Positions 27,203 to 37,607 of a stretch of 64,000 nucleotides of DNA are shown here, one piece after another; position 1 is the stretch's first letter, and the number at the start of each line of letters is the position of its first letter. The stretch is from NCBI RefSeq assembly GCF_020700235.1, contig NZ_CP085303.1, positions 248,001 through 312,000 of the forward strand, given 5' to 3'. The stretch is from Haladaptatus pallidirubidus (GTDB taxonomy: Archaea; Halobacteriota; Halobacteria; Halobacteriales; Haladaptataceae). The notes under the pieces are model-generated. The model was not told the origin of the DNA. It ran no database searches and saw nothing but the letters and a program-made list of their open reading frames with translations. Both the position numbers and the translations under genes were made by a program.

Positions 27203-27250
27203 GTCATCAGTGAGAGAATCACACCATTTACGGCGGGCAGGATGTCACGC
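27203..27250 (+). repeat. tnpB-transposon right-end relic
   Basis: GTGAGAGAATCACACCATTT followed by ACGGCGGGCAGGATGTCAC. The reverse complement of 35890-35935 gives the same box-hairpin-GGATGTCAC order. There is no adjacent transposase in this orientation. Confidence 0.6.
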
Positions 27251-27395
27251 TAATCGCTTTTCAACGTCAGCAGTTGAATTCAATCCCTGTAGTTGTAATT
27301 CATCTACAAGCGATCTACGATGTGCTCATTGAGTTTTACTTTGGTAAATCGAGAGAAACTCAAGCAAATACAAAAATGAGTTTGTACGTCGACGA

Positions 27396-29147
27396 CTACT
27401 GAATTTCCGCATGTATTTTACTCTGTTCTGCAGACTCTACAGTTCTCTCGGTTCCAAAGATGGATGTCGATACTGAATATGGTTTCATCTCCGTCTGATC
27501 AATCCATTCTCTAATATCGTTAAATCTCAACTTATGTCTCCAGGACAATTCCGGACATGAATTCTGATCGGAAAACAACAACTCATCGAAGTTATATTGT
27601 TTATATATTTCATCTCTATCGGGCCAGGCTAGCTCAACTGTCCGACCAACTGGAATTCGTCGGTGAAGGAACTGATCAATATTGTTGAAAATCTGTGAGT
27701 TATATGGTTTGTCAGGTGGGCGATAGCGGAGCAGATTCGAATCAAGCTGGTGAATGGCTTTCATGAACGTTTTTGAGTTGCGAACTGATGGCGGCGCCTG
27801 TAGGTGCCACTCTAATAGTTCAATATCTGCAGCAACAAATGCCTCACAATATGAATCAGCGAGATGTGTCCGAAATGGGAGCGTCGGTTGGTTCTTAATC
27901 ATGAACAAATCCATTGCATTATGGATCGAATCTGTCCGTTTCCAGCACCTCTTAAATTCCTCTTGAAGACTCTCTCTAAGCCATATCTCTGGGGCGTCCA
28001 CATAGTCATACGGGAAAAGCTCGAGCATTTGTTCCATCACGCGGTGGCGACTGGTGGGATTATAACCAAGTGTCTCAAGCAGGAATTCGATAGGCTTCGG
28101 TTCGGACTCTAACCAGGGAAGTGGCGCGCTAACACTGCCAACCTCAAAGGACGCATTTTGAAGAAAATGCCCTTTAAATAAGGTATCGAAGAGAAGTCCA
28201 TGATACATTGTATCTGCATTTATTTCAGGGTTATATCCAGCATGATGAATATGGAGCGACTCCTTGATTCCTTGTGAGTGCCGAACTTTAGTAGCGTCTG
28301 GAAGCAGATATCGTTCATCTGGATCAAAGGCAGTGTGATCAGCGTCGTACTGTTCCGCTAATTGCCTGGCGATCCGAACTTCCTGACTGCCAGGTGTTCC
28401 GATAGTATAACATCGTTCAATATCTGGGACCTGTGAGAGGAGTACTCGTGCGTCTGAACCCGCTGAAAGGAGTAGCCCTTTTTGACTTGGGTAGTTGGCT
28501 CTGCGTTCTAGCGCTCGCTTTAAGCGAGCCGCCAGCTCATCGATATAATTGAATGACCGAGGATCATACGTGAATCTAGAGAGAGTAGTACTGGTTGCAG
28601 GGGTCAGATACCCGTCGAAGGGAACTCGATGCAACTGCTCAAAGCATGTTCGATTTCCGAAAACAGTTCCTATTTGGAGGAATTCATGGAGAGATCGCTG
28701 ATGGAGCCGTGGCTCAGTAATCGTTTGTGCGACAGTCGCAGCATCGGTTCCGAATACTCGTGTCCCAACGGCATCAGTATAGTAACATTCCCACGACCGA
28801 ATCTGATCAGTTAGGACAATCGCTTTTCCATTAAATTCGACGACTGCTACATACGATCCATTGAGTTTTGAAAACGAATCAATGCCATTGGAAATTGATT
28901 CTTCAAAAAGCCAATGAGCCATGTTCTCAAAACGGTCTTTTTCGGTTTGACCTTGCACTTCTCCCCAAATAACACAGATACCATTATCGCACGTGTACGC
29001 TGTACTCCGCGCGCGTTGCCCCAAATATGGATCCCTCATACCTACGGTTACTTTGTCTCCACTATATATAGCATCAAATTCGTCTTCCGATCGTAATTCA
29101 GCAAACTCGGTTCGTGATCCAAAAAGGCCGAATAGTTCTTTTTGCAT
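27396..29147 (-). CDS. Degenerate asparagine-synthase-like protein (paralogue 2)
   Basis: A 583-residue protein that follows the AsnB layout: amidotransferase-like fold to about 195, then a PP-loop domain. The N-terminus is MQKELFGLFG, with no Cys near residue 2, and the PP-loop is SAGSDA (228-233) instead of SGGxDS, losing the second Gly and the final Ser. Both active sites are therefore compromised, yet the reading frame is intact over 1.75 kb and conserved blocks elsewhere persist (GTPGSQEVRIARQLAEQY; HGLLFDTLFKGHFLQ). It may have a new role. Paralogue 1 is at 13294. It is flanked on both sides by transposon relics. Confidence 0.7.
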   Translation of the reverse strand: MQKELFGLFGSRTEFAELRSEDEFDAIYSGDKVTVGMRDPYLGQRARSTAYTCDNGICVIWGEVQGQTEKDRFENMAHWLFEESISNGIDSFSKLNGSYVAVVEFNGKAIVLTDQIRSWECYYTDAVGTRVFGTDAATVAQTITEPRLHQRSLHEFLQIGTVFGNRTCFEQLHRVPFDGYLTPATSTTLSRFTYDPRSFNYIDELAARLKRALERRANYPSQKGLLLSAGSDARVLLSQVPDIERCYTIGTPGSQEVRIARQLAEQYDADHTAFDPDERYLLPDATKVRHSQGIKESLHIHHAGYNPEINADTMYHGLLFDTLFKGHFLQNASFEVGSVSAPLPWLESEPKPIEFLLETLGYNPTSRHRVMEQMLELFPYDYVDAPEIWLRESLQEEFKRCWKRTDSIHNAMDLFMIKNQPTLPFRTHLADSYCEAFVAADIELLEWHLQAPPSVRNSKTFMKAIHQLDSNLLRYRPPDKPYNSQIFNNIDQFLHRRIPVGRTVELAWPDRDEIYKQYNFDELLFSDQNSCPELSWRHKLRFNDIREWIDQTEMKPYSVSTSIFGTERTVESAEQSKIHAEIQ

Positions 29148-29707
29148 CTGTTAACACCTCCAGCTACAGTTTTGAGTAAGGGATTTGTTTGCCACATACT
29201 CCATCATCCAAATCGCAGATAACGATTTCCGTGTTATAATGAGACTATTCGTGATCTTAGCGTTGCTTACTTGCTTGTCTACCATTACAAGATAAGGTAT
29301 ACCAATAATTATTTTGTTATTCACTTCTTGAATTCTAGAAAGCAAGTGTTACCTAAACCACAATAAATAAACAATTATATATAACTAGTATGATTTAAAT
29401 ATTTATGCATTAGCATGGTATATCTCAAACCACAAAATAATCGTTTTGGCTGTTTTGGTATCCTTCTCGCTCTTCACTCACCAATATAGGGGTGGTTCAC
29501 ACCGATTCAACGCTTGTGGAGACTGCGCTTCCTGGATCACCGTCGTATTTGTACAATACATCATTGATACCGAAATTCTATCGTTAGGTTAAGAGAAAGC
29601 AAAATATAATGTAATCATGGCTCATATTCTTCTACCTTGTTTTAAAACTATCACACGATAAATAGTACGTTGTACATACTTATTATCTCTACCGTATTCG
29701 TACATTT
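29148..29707. other. Gene-free A/T-rich stretch with a tnpB tail relic
   Basis: About 560 bases without a gene. At 29488-29545 the plus strand reads a short HRFNACGDCAS segment preceded by GGGGTGGTTCACACC. This resembles the C-terminal tail of TnpB (compare NACGDCA at 26940-26990 on the other strand), so one more insertion once ended here. Confidence 0.5.
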
Positions 29708-30088
29708 ATGCCTAATTCAATTTCGTTCAAGAACACGGCTCAGAAGAACGCACGGATTAACGATCAAATGTATACTCACCAGTACCGGTTTGAATACGAT
29801 GCTACTGGTGAGACCACACTCGAACTGTGTATCAGTGATATCCTTTCATTCATCACTGATTCTCCACGGGACGAAGCGGAATCCATAGTTCGCCAACAGT
29901 GCCAGATCAGCATTGACAACCATTTTTCGATGCTTGACCAAGTCGAAAAGCCACAATTCGATTTCTGGATTGATTGCCTGCACATTACGGTGAAGTACAA
30001 TGGAGAGATATTGGTTCGAAAGAGTCAAACTCCACAAGAGGAACCCCAGAAATCTGACGAGGTAACTGGACAGAGTCAAGAAGAGTGA
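29708..30088 (+). CDS. Diverged HalOD1-like protein
   Basis: A 126-residue protein. Residues 25-105 follow the HalOD1 outline: a strand (HQYRFEYDATGETTLELCIS), a helix, an ISIDNHFSMLDQ linker in place of the usual IDPDALD, and a final hairpin (FWIDCLHITVKYNGEILVRK). The tail is acidic and Gln-rich. An equivalent but more typical domain is at 5469. It ends 36 bases before the stop of the truncated tnpB on the other strand, so the transposon end lies right against it. Family assignment is moderate. Confidence 0.6.
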   Translation: MPNSISFKNTAQKNARINDQMYTHQYRFEYDATGETTLELCISDILSFITDSPRDEAESIVRQQCQISIDNHFSMLDQVEKPQFDFWIDCLHITVKYNGEILVRKSQTPQEEPQKSDEVTGQSQEE

Positions 30089-30123
30089 ATTATTCTGCCC
30101 TCGAGAGTGAACGCATCTCGCGG

Positions 30124-30840
30124 TCAAGCCGCGGGCTTTACTTCTACGACGTGCTTTGCATCCACCCGTCCCGAATGATGAACGAACGCAGGGAGCACAG
30201 TCTGCACAGGCGTTGATTCGGACCGTCCCGGCCCTACATGAAGAGATAGTTTGTTGAGTCCCCTGTCGAGGATGTTCTTTGCCGCGTTTAAGTTCCGGTC
30301 TTCAGTGTGCCCACAAGACGGACACGAGTGTTCGCGCACCCACTGCGGCTTGCTGGTTTCAACACCGCATTGGTTGCACTCTTTCGTGGTTCCGCGAGCG
30401 TCTACTCGAACCATGTGCGTACCGTACAGGTTGCCTTTGTATTCCAGCAAATCGAGGAACCGGGACCATGCGGTGTCCTGCTTGTTCTTTGCCGACTGAC
30501 TGGTTTCGAGCATCGGCTTCACATCCAAGTCTTCGACCGCTACTACATCGTACGCTTTAACCAGCCACGTCGAAAGTTTGTGCTGAAAGTCAAGCACCTT
30601 CCACCGAATTCGCCGTTTCGCTCGTGCGACGTTCTGGCGTTGGTTCTCCCAGTTGGCCGACTTGTGCTCCTTTCGGTCGAGTGACCGCTGTTCGCGGGCG
30701 TACTGGTCGTACTCCGATTTGAGGTCCAAACACTCTACTGAAAGGTCCTCGGACATATGTATGTACGACTGGATGCCGAGGTCCACGCCGATACAGTCGG
30801 CACGGTCGATGTCCGTCGGGATTAGATGGACGACCGACAC
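30124..30840 (-). pseudogene. tnpB: 5'-truncated tnpB (IS1341-type RNA-guided nuclease)
   Basis: 238 residues corresponding to the C-terminal 55-60 percent of TnpB. RuvC residues are all kept: Asp in IGVDLGI, Glu in VAVEDLDV and Asp in HTEDRNLNAAKNI. The four-Cys zinc finger is present (CNQCGVE and CPSCGHTED). The N-terminal half that binds the guide RNA and target-adjacent motif is missing; just upstream (30841-30860) the frame leaves homology. The right-end hairpin CGCGG-TCAAG-CCGCG (30119-30133) is intact and overlaps the stop codon, as usual for the guide-RNA region. It is unlikely to cut DNA, but could still express the 3' RNA. Confidence 0.8.
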
Positions 30841-31042
30841 ACTACCTGAATGTGGACATCACTGTTAGAGTAATAATTTCAATCTCAGAATTAAGAATGA
30901 ACAACGCCAGGTGACTACAACGGTGGACTGCGTCAAAACCACTGTCTCAAATTTATCTCAGCTCTTTTCGGGCAATACATCGGTGTGAGCGAGAGATTTC
31001 TAACGCCGTTCACAGAGAGATCATTCGAAACACCGGAAATAG

Positions 31043-31516
31043 CTATCCACTTACTGTCTCGAATTTGTAAGAAACGTCACCATCTGAATAGAGATGCGAT
31101 GTCTCACACGGTGCACCTTTTACATCGACATCTAAAAACTCGGTAACAAGCAGATCCTCACCTTCCTCATAGACTAGGGTTACTGTTTTTGGTGTTCGAT
31201 TCCCTGGCAAATCGACTTGTATAACACCATTCTCATTAACAACTGTTTCAACTTCTATCTGGCTTTCATCCTCAAACACAACAAACACAAGTACTGTCTT
31301 GTCTGCTGAAAGTGACCCTTCAGCCAAATTTTTGGTGAAGAAGCTGATTTGGTCACAAGCAACCCTGATTTGGTCGCCAGCGGAATTATCATTTTGAGAG
31401 CGAGATGGTGTGCGATGTTCGTCGACCCCGGTAATGGATGTGCCACTCACTGCAATTCCTTCTAGACAGCTCCGGCGATTGGTATTCTCCTTATTATCGA
31501 GGTGTTTTCTCTGCAT
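31043..31516 (-). CDS. Exported single Ig-like domain protein
   Basis: 157 residues from the ATG at 31516 (a TTG three codons earlier is possible). The N-terminus has a weak Tat signal, NRRSCLEGIAVSGTSITGV. Residues 50-150 form one beta domain matching the repeats of the protein at 56890: IRVACDQISFFTKN at the start, VFEDESQIEVETVV, NGVIQVDLPG in the middle and a closing APC. The pattern C-x-x-I...T-x-N...NGxxxVxLPG...PC defines a shared domain that I cannot name. It should be surface-exposed or secreted. Isolated between transposon debris and a tRNA-like sequence. Confidence 0.7.
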   Translation of the reverse strand: MQRKHLDNKENTNRRSCLEGIAVSGTSITGVDEHRTPSRSQNDNSAGDQIRVACDQISFFTKNLAEGSLSADKTVLVFVVFEDESQIEVETVVNENGVIQVDLPGNRTPKTVTLVYEEGEDLLVTEFLDVDVKGAPCETSHLYSDGDVSYKFETVSG

Positions 31517-31676
31517 ACAAGACAATCATAATGAGGCTACCCTATTGTTATGTAGTGCCTGATAATAGTAATTGCTGCCTGTACATTTCGAATTCGTCAC
31601 AGTAGATGTTTTTGAGCTATAAATCGGTGCAAATATCGTACTAATCACCAGTCTATTCGATAGTGTAGGATTTGAA

Positions 31677-31766
31677 CGAACGGGGGTGGATTCGAACCAC
31701 CGGGGCCACAGAGTGGCCGCCATCAACATTGTGTTGATGGTGCTTTTACCACCGAGCAACCCGTTC
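31677..31766 (-). ncRNA. Class-II tRNA-like sequence with abnormal anticodon arm
   Basis: The minus strand folds as a tRNA of 90 nt. The acceptor is GAACGGG / CCCGTTC with discriminator G. A D-arm (GCT...AGC) has loop GGTGGTA. A long variable hairpin GGCCAC-TCT-GTGGCC follows, then a perfect T-arm GGTGG-TTCGAAT-CCACC with a canonical B-box. The anticodon arm is wrong: CCATCAACA-CAA-TGTTGATGG is a 9-bp hairpin with a 3-base loop (or 5 bp with an 11-base loop), not 5 bp with 7 bases. CAA would read Leu codons, but U33 is absent and the discriminator G suits Ser rather than Leu. It may be a tRNA relic or a tRNA-mimic; intact pairing everywhere argues against random decay. Confidence 0.6.
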
Positions 31767-32390
31767 TTTCCCCGGAAACCCAGTAGCACAGTCGAAATGG
31801 GAGTGTTAGTCATAACACACCCATCTGAATTGAAGTCTGACTTCAGATTCGACACGCAACAACTGAACTCGAGCGACGCAAGTACATATCCTGGGAATGC
31901 TCTTGCGACGCTCGCAACTCATTCATTGGCTGCATTATATATTGTTATACAGTTCTTTCTGTTGCTAATTGAACATGAATACACTACGCTGAGGATCATA
32001 GCTCGTCTGTTGAACAAGGTTCTCGCTGAATACGTAGTAGTACAGTAGTTCTCAGAGCTAGGGTGATAACCTCTCCTAAAGGGAGTGGTTTCCCAAAGTG
32101 GATAGTAAGCGTCTTTAGCAGCCCTACGAAACCGCTCTCAACTACTCTAGATATATTTATAAATATATCTCCATTAGAAAATCTTATATTAACATAAGTA
32201 TACATGAGTGATGCGTGAGACGAGTTACAAAATCATTTGATATAATAATAGAATATTCCTACAAAGACTCTTTATAACACTGTAGGAAGCTTATAACAAT
32301 AACAATTAGTGTAGTGTGTAAAGCTGTGAGAGACAATGAAACGAAGTAACAAACTATCAACAAGCAATATGCGTTCTAAAGGTGGGTCCC
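31767..32390. other. Non-coding stretch with inverted repeats
   Basis: It contains a palindrome GAAGTC-T-GACTTC near 31831-31843, and 12-base arms GAGCGACGCAAG / CTTGCGACGCTC (31871-31882 and 31902-31913, one mismatch). A transposon-end-like hairpin, CTCC-TAAAG-GGAG, lies within about 32070-32086. The A/T-rich 32130-32340 should hold the promoter of the HTH gene at 32391. No gene is supported. Confidence 0.45.
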
Positions 32391-32864
32391 ATGAGTGTTA
32401 ACTCAAAAACCGATTCTACGATCTCACAAACAGAGTTAGCAGTCAGATTAGACGACAGCGAGCAGACGATCGAAAAGGACGACCTTTTCCACCTACTACA
32501 GGCAAGCCGTCGTCGTTCTGCACTCATTTATCTCCGAGAGCGGAACGAACCCGTATCACTCGGAGAACTGGCTGAACACGTTGCTGCATGGGAAAACAAC
32601 AAATCCACGGCCGAATTGGTCTCAAAGGAGCGTCAAAATGTTTATATTTCACTGTATCAGTGTCATCTCGATAAGCTTGCAGAACATGGTATTATAGCGT
32701 TTAATAAAGATCGTGGGCTCATCACTCGGCTTGAAAAAGCATCTCAATTAGATCCGTATTTGGAAGTGGAAAATAATCGCCTCACTTCTCTAAGCGAATC
32801 ACAACCAAACGATGTGGGTTCGAAATCAATCGTCCAAAAAATATTGAGTGTTTTACGGGAGATT

Positions 32865-34894
<2,030 letters not shown>

Positions 34895-35605
34895 CTAACA
34901 CTCATTTTCATCATCCTCCTCTGATTCTTTCACAAGATCAATTGAAAGCGTACCAGAACCGGTTACATCGATGACCGAATTCGACGTTGCATGGATATCT
35001 GCACAGAAAGAGACATCAAGTTCTTTGACAGCACAAAGCTGATCGCGGAGTTCTCCATCTGGGTAGTTTGCCGTATGTACATTTATGTACGCGTTGTTCG
35101 CTTTAATCTCGGCGAGGAGCGTAGCGATTTCCTTGCCTTCACAGGGTCCGACAAGATCGTCGGCAGTAAGTGTTCCAACTGCTACGGCATTGTTTTGGAC
35201 AACCGTTTGGTGTGCGTCAGCTTGTTCACCGAGGAGATGTGCAATAACTGGCCCATTTTCACCTGGGCCACCTTGGTGAATATGAGCCGCACCAATTTGT
35301 GATGTTGTATTGATCGCCACGAGTGCATAGTCAAGACGGGTCTTGTCTGGGCTGCCCCGGAAAACAGCGAGTCCATAACCATCACTTTCGACAGATGAGA
35401 CTTCGTTTTCTCCCAGGAGGACGTCAGTACTGAACAGTTTCCCCGGTATTTGAACGCTTCCTTGATCTCTCAATTGCTTTTGGTTTGTCTCATTCACCTG
35501 CGTGATGTCCGCGTTTGCAGTCGCAGGAGTAGCGGTAAGTCCAGCGATTGCTGCAACACCGGTTCCGAGCACTTGCATACTTTGTCGCTTATCTGTATCA
35601 ATCAT
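34895..35605 (-). CDS. Exported CHRD-domain protein (paralogue 2)
   Basis: A 236-residue protein. The signal has Lys-Arg instead of twin Arg (DKRQSMQVLGTGVAAIAG), so it could use Sec or a tolerant Tat route. One CHRD domain (about 55-190): FSTDVLLGENEVSSVESDG, the core AAHIHQGGPGENGPVIAHL, LTADDLVGPCEGK and NVHTANYPDGELRDQL. A C-terminal beta segment and acidic tail (ESEEDDENEC) follow. It is similar in domain and order to the CHRD protein at 19986. Function unknown. It lies just upstream, in transcription order, of nothing on its strand, so it is probably monocistronic. Confidence 0.85.
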   Translation of the reverse strand: MIDTDKRQSMQVLGTGVAAIAGLTATPATANADITQVNETNQKQLRDQGSVQIPGKLFSTDVLLGENEVSSVESDGYGLAVFRGSPDKTRLDYALVAINTTSQIGAAHIHQGGPGENGPVIAHLLGEQADAHQTVVQNNAVAVGTLTADDLVGPCEGKEIATLLAEIKANNAYINVHTANYPDGELRDQLCAVKELDVSFCADIHATSNSVIDVTGSGTLSIDLVKESEEDDENEC

Positions 35606-35837
35606 GAGTCTCTCCTATTTGGATCCACTTCGTACCGAATTCACTTTCGTCGGCTTGAAGCTAAATAAACAAACAAGATTCTAATGGAAAGGTATGGTCT
35701 CGTTAATAGCAAGCCATACTCAGAAATGGGAGATTAACTTAAAAATAACGCATTGTTCTTGAATTATAATCTCTATTCAATATTTCATATATTGTAATTT
35801 ATAATTCTAAGCACTGTGAAAATCTTATTGTCTATAG

Positions 35838-35935
35838 ATGAACAAGGCGAGTGCCTCGGAGCCTGACCCCGAGGCGGTTCACACTAAGGTGACATCCTCT
35901 CCGCCGTCAACGGCTGGATTCTCTCGCCATTTAAA
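35838..35935 (-). repeat. Paired tnpB-transposon end relics
   Basis: Two end motifs lie together: GTGCCTCGG-AGCCTGACC-CCGAGGC with its GGTTCAC flank (35852-35882), as at 25905 and 26910, and then GGTGACATCC...GCCGTCAACGGC...GATTCTCTCGCC (35888-35930), which is the reverse complement of the end at 27203. Nothing lies between them, so this is either a deletion product or a miniature element of about 100 bases. Confidence 0.6.
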
Positions 35936-35952
35936 GACAGACCGAGTCAAGA

Positions 35953-37332
35953 TTAAGAGTCTGGTAATGTAGGGTACGATTCCAGAACAAAGAAATTTGA
36001 ATAGTAGATATACCGATATGCAAGTGTAGATCCAGATGGATAGGTAGCAGTGTACAGCTTTCCGTCTGCTACGACTGGGGTTCCAGCAGCAGGCGGATTT
36101 TCGGGCGATGTTTCAAGATCAGTACTGTCAAGTAGATACGCCCATTTTTGCTCACCAGTTTGTAGATCGATCGCATAAATGACGGCTTGACCATCCCAGC
36201 GGTTCGATCCCGGTACCGACCGACCACCAACGTATATTGTCTCATTGGCGATGGTTGGACTGCTAAAGTATGTTCCATTCACACGTTGTGTCCATACAAC
36301 TGCCCCTGTCTCCGCATCAAGCGCTTTTATGATTGAGTCTTCATCATTTGTATTGAGTAATACTACGTGTCCACCTGCGATTGCGAGCCGTCCGTCCCAC
36401 TCATTGCTCATATTGGATTCGTAGGCCCACTGAGTCGTTCCATCGTCTATTGACCGGGCTGTTACGCTTACACTGTCATCGTCTCCAACAACACGTTCAG
36501 TTCGAATGTAGTAGACCATATCATCAGTGGCGGCATGGTTTCCGAGTGTAAATTGGTCGTGATCTATGCACCACTTCATTGACCCATTTTCTGCATTTAA
36601 GGCAGTTCCGTCGCCAAAAAAGATGGTACTATCGCTATAGCTTAAGGCGCCACCGACACCATCTGCAATCCCACCGACTCCGTCTGTTTTCCAAATGGTC
36701 TCTCCTGTCGTTCGGTTGAGTGCATACGCACCGTTTTCATTCGAGGTATACACTCGTTGTTCTGTAACGATTGGGGCAGCCCACTCTTGGACAACTGTTC
36801 GATTCCACTCGATTTTCCCGTTTTCGGCATCTAAGGCGTACAATCCGCCTCGATCGGCGTCTGGAGTTGACGGAATTTTCGTAGCGAAGTAAATTCTTCC
36901 GTCACTGACTACAGGTGTCCGCGGTGCAGGAAGGTCGGCTCGCTTCCATCGTTGGTTGCCTGTTTTACTATTGTACGCCCCGACAAACCCCTCGCTTTTT
37001 GAGGGGTCATTGGCCGTCGATACGGCGAGATAGGCAGTCTCGTCGACAACTATCGGTTCCGTATTGTACATGCTGCCGCCCAAATCCATTTTCCAATCGG
37101 TTTTCGCGTACGGTGTCGGGCCATTATCGGTAATAGCGGCTGTTCGTCCTGGAGTTGCCCGAAGCCCTGCCCAACTGTTGGATTGTTTCCAGTCGTGATC
37201 ACTGTCCGAATCTCGGCTAGCAGCAATGGCGCTGTCACAACTCGCCACACTCACTGCAACGCCGACTGTTTTTAAAAACGTTCGACGGGTATTTCGAATA
37301 CTCGATGCGTGTGATTTATCGACCATTATCAT
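35953..37332 (-). CDS. Tat-exported PQQ-type beta-propeller protein (paralogue 1)
   Basis: A 459-residue protein: a Tat signal (NTRRTFLKTVGVAVSVASCD, with an upstream ATG pair as start options) and then seven or eight propeller blades with the PQQ-repeat pattern, for example VGAYNSKTGNQRW, LYALDAENGKIEW, AYALNRTTGETIWK, IKALDAETGAVVW and IYAIDLQTGEQKWAY. Such propellers serve as outer-membrane-type scaffolds or enzymes; no PQQ dehydrogenase catalytic signature was seen, so binding is more likely. Divergent from the beta-helix gene at 37608 with 275 bases between starts. The same pair occurs inverted at 43540-46994, which argues that the two proteins work together. Confidence 0.85.
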   Translation of the reverse strand: MIMVDKSHASSIRNTRRTFLKTVGVAVSVASCDSAIAASRDSDSDHDWKQSNSWAGLRATPGRTAAITDNGPTPYAKTDWKMDLGGSMYNTEPIVVDETAYLAVSTANDPSKSEGFVGAYNSKTGNQRWKRADLPAPRTPVVSDGRIYFATKIPSTPDADRGGLYALDAENGKIEWNRTVVQEWAAPIVTEQRVYTSNENGAYALNRTTGETIWKTDGVGGIADGVGGALSYSDSTIFFGDGTALNAENGSMKWCIDHDQFTLGNHAATDDMVYYIRTERVVGDDDSVSVTARSIDDGTTQWAYESNMSNEWDGRLAIAGGHVVLLNTNDEDSIIKALDAETGAVVWTQRVNGTYFSSPTIANETIYVGGRSVPGSNRWDGQAVIYAIDLQTGEQKWAYLLDSTDLETSPENPPAAGTPVVADGKLYTATYPSGSTLAYRYIYYSNFFVLESYPTLPDS

Positions 37333-37607
37333 ACTTAAATTATTAAACTGAGATATTGTTATGCTCTGCTTGAAGATGGAATTCCATCTTCAGGGGCTAT
37401 ATAACAATGATGTTTTAACAATTAAAAGAATCTATGTACAGGAGAAAAATTATCAATACAACACTGAACATAGCTGATGCAGTAATTCTACCATGGAAAA
37501 CACACTATTCGAATCAACAGAATAGAAGTTCACAAACGACTCTCCGCCGAAGCACAGCTAAGCGAAAAACAAACAATCGTACGAACTTGATAAGCGGGGA
37601 CGTTTGA

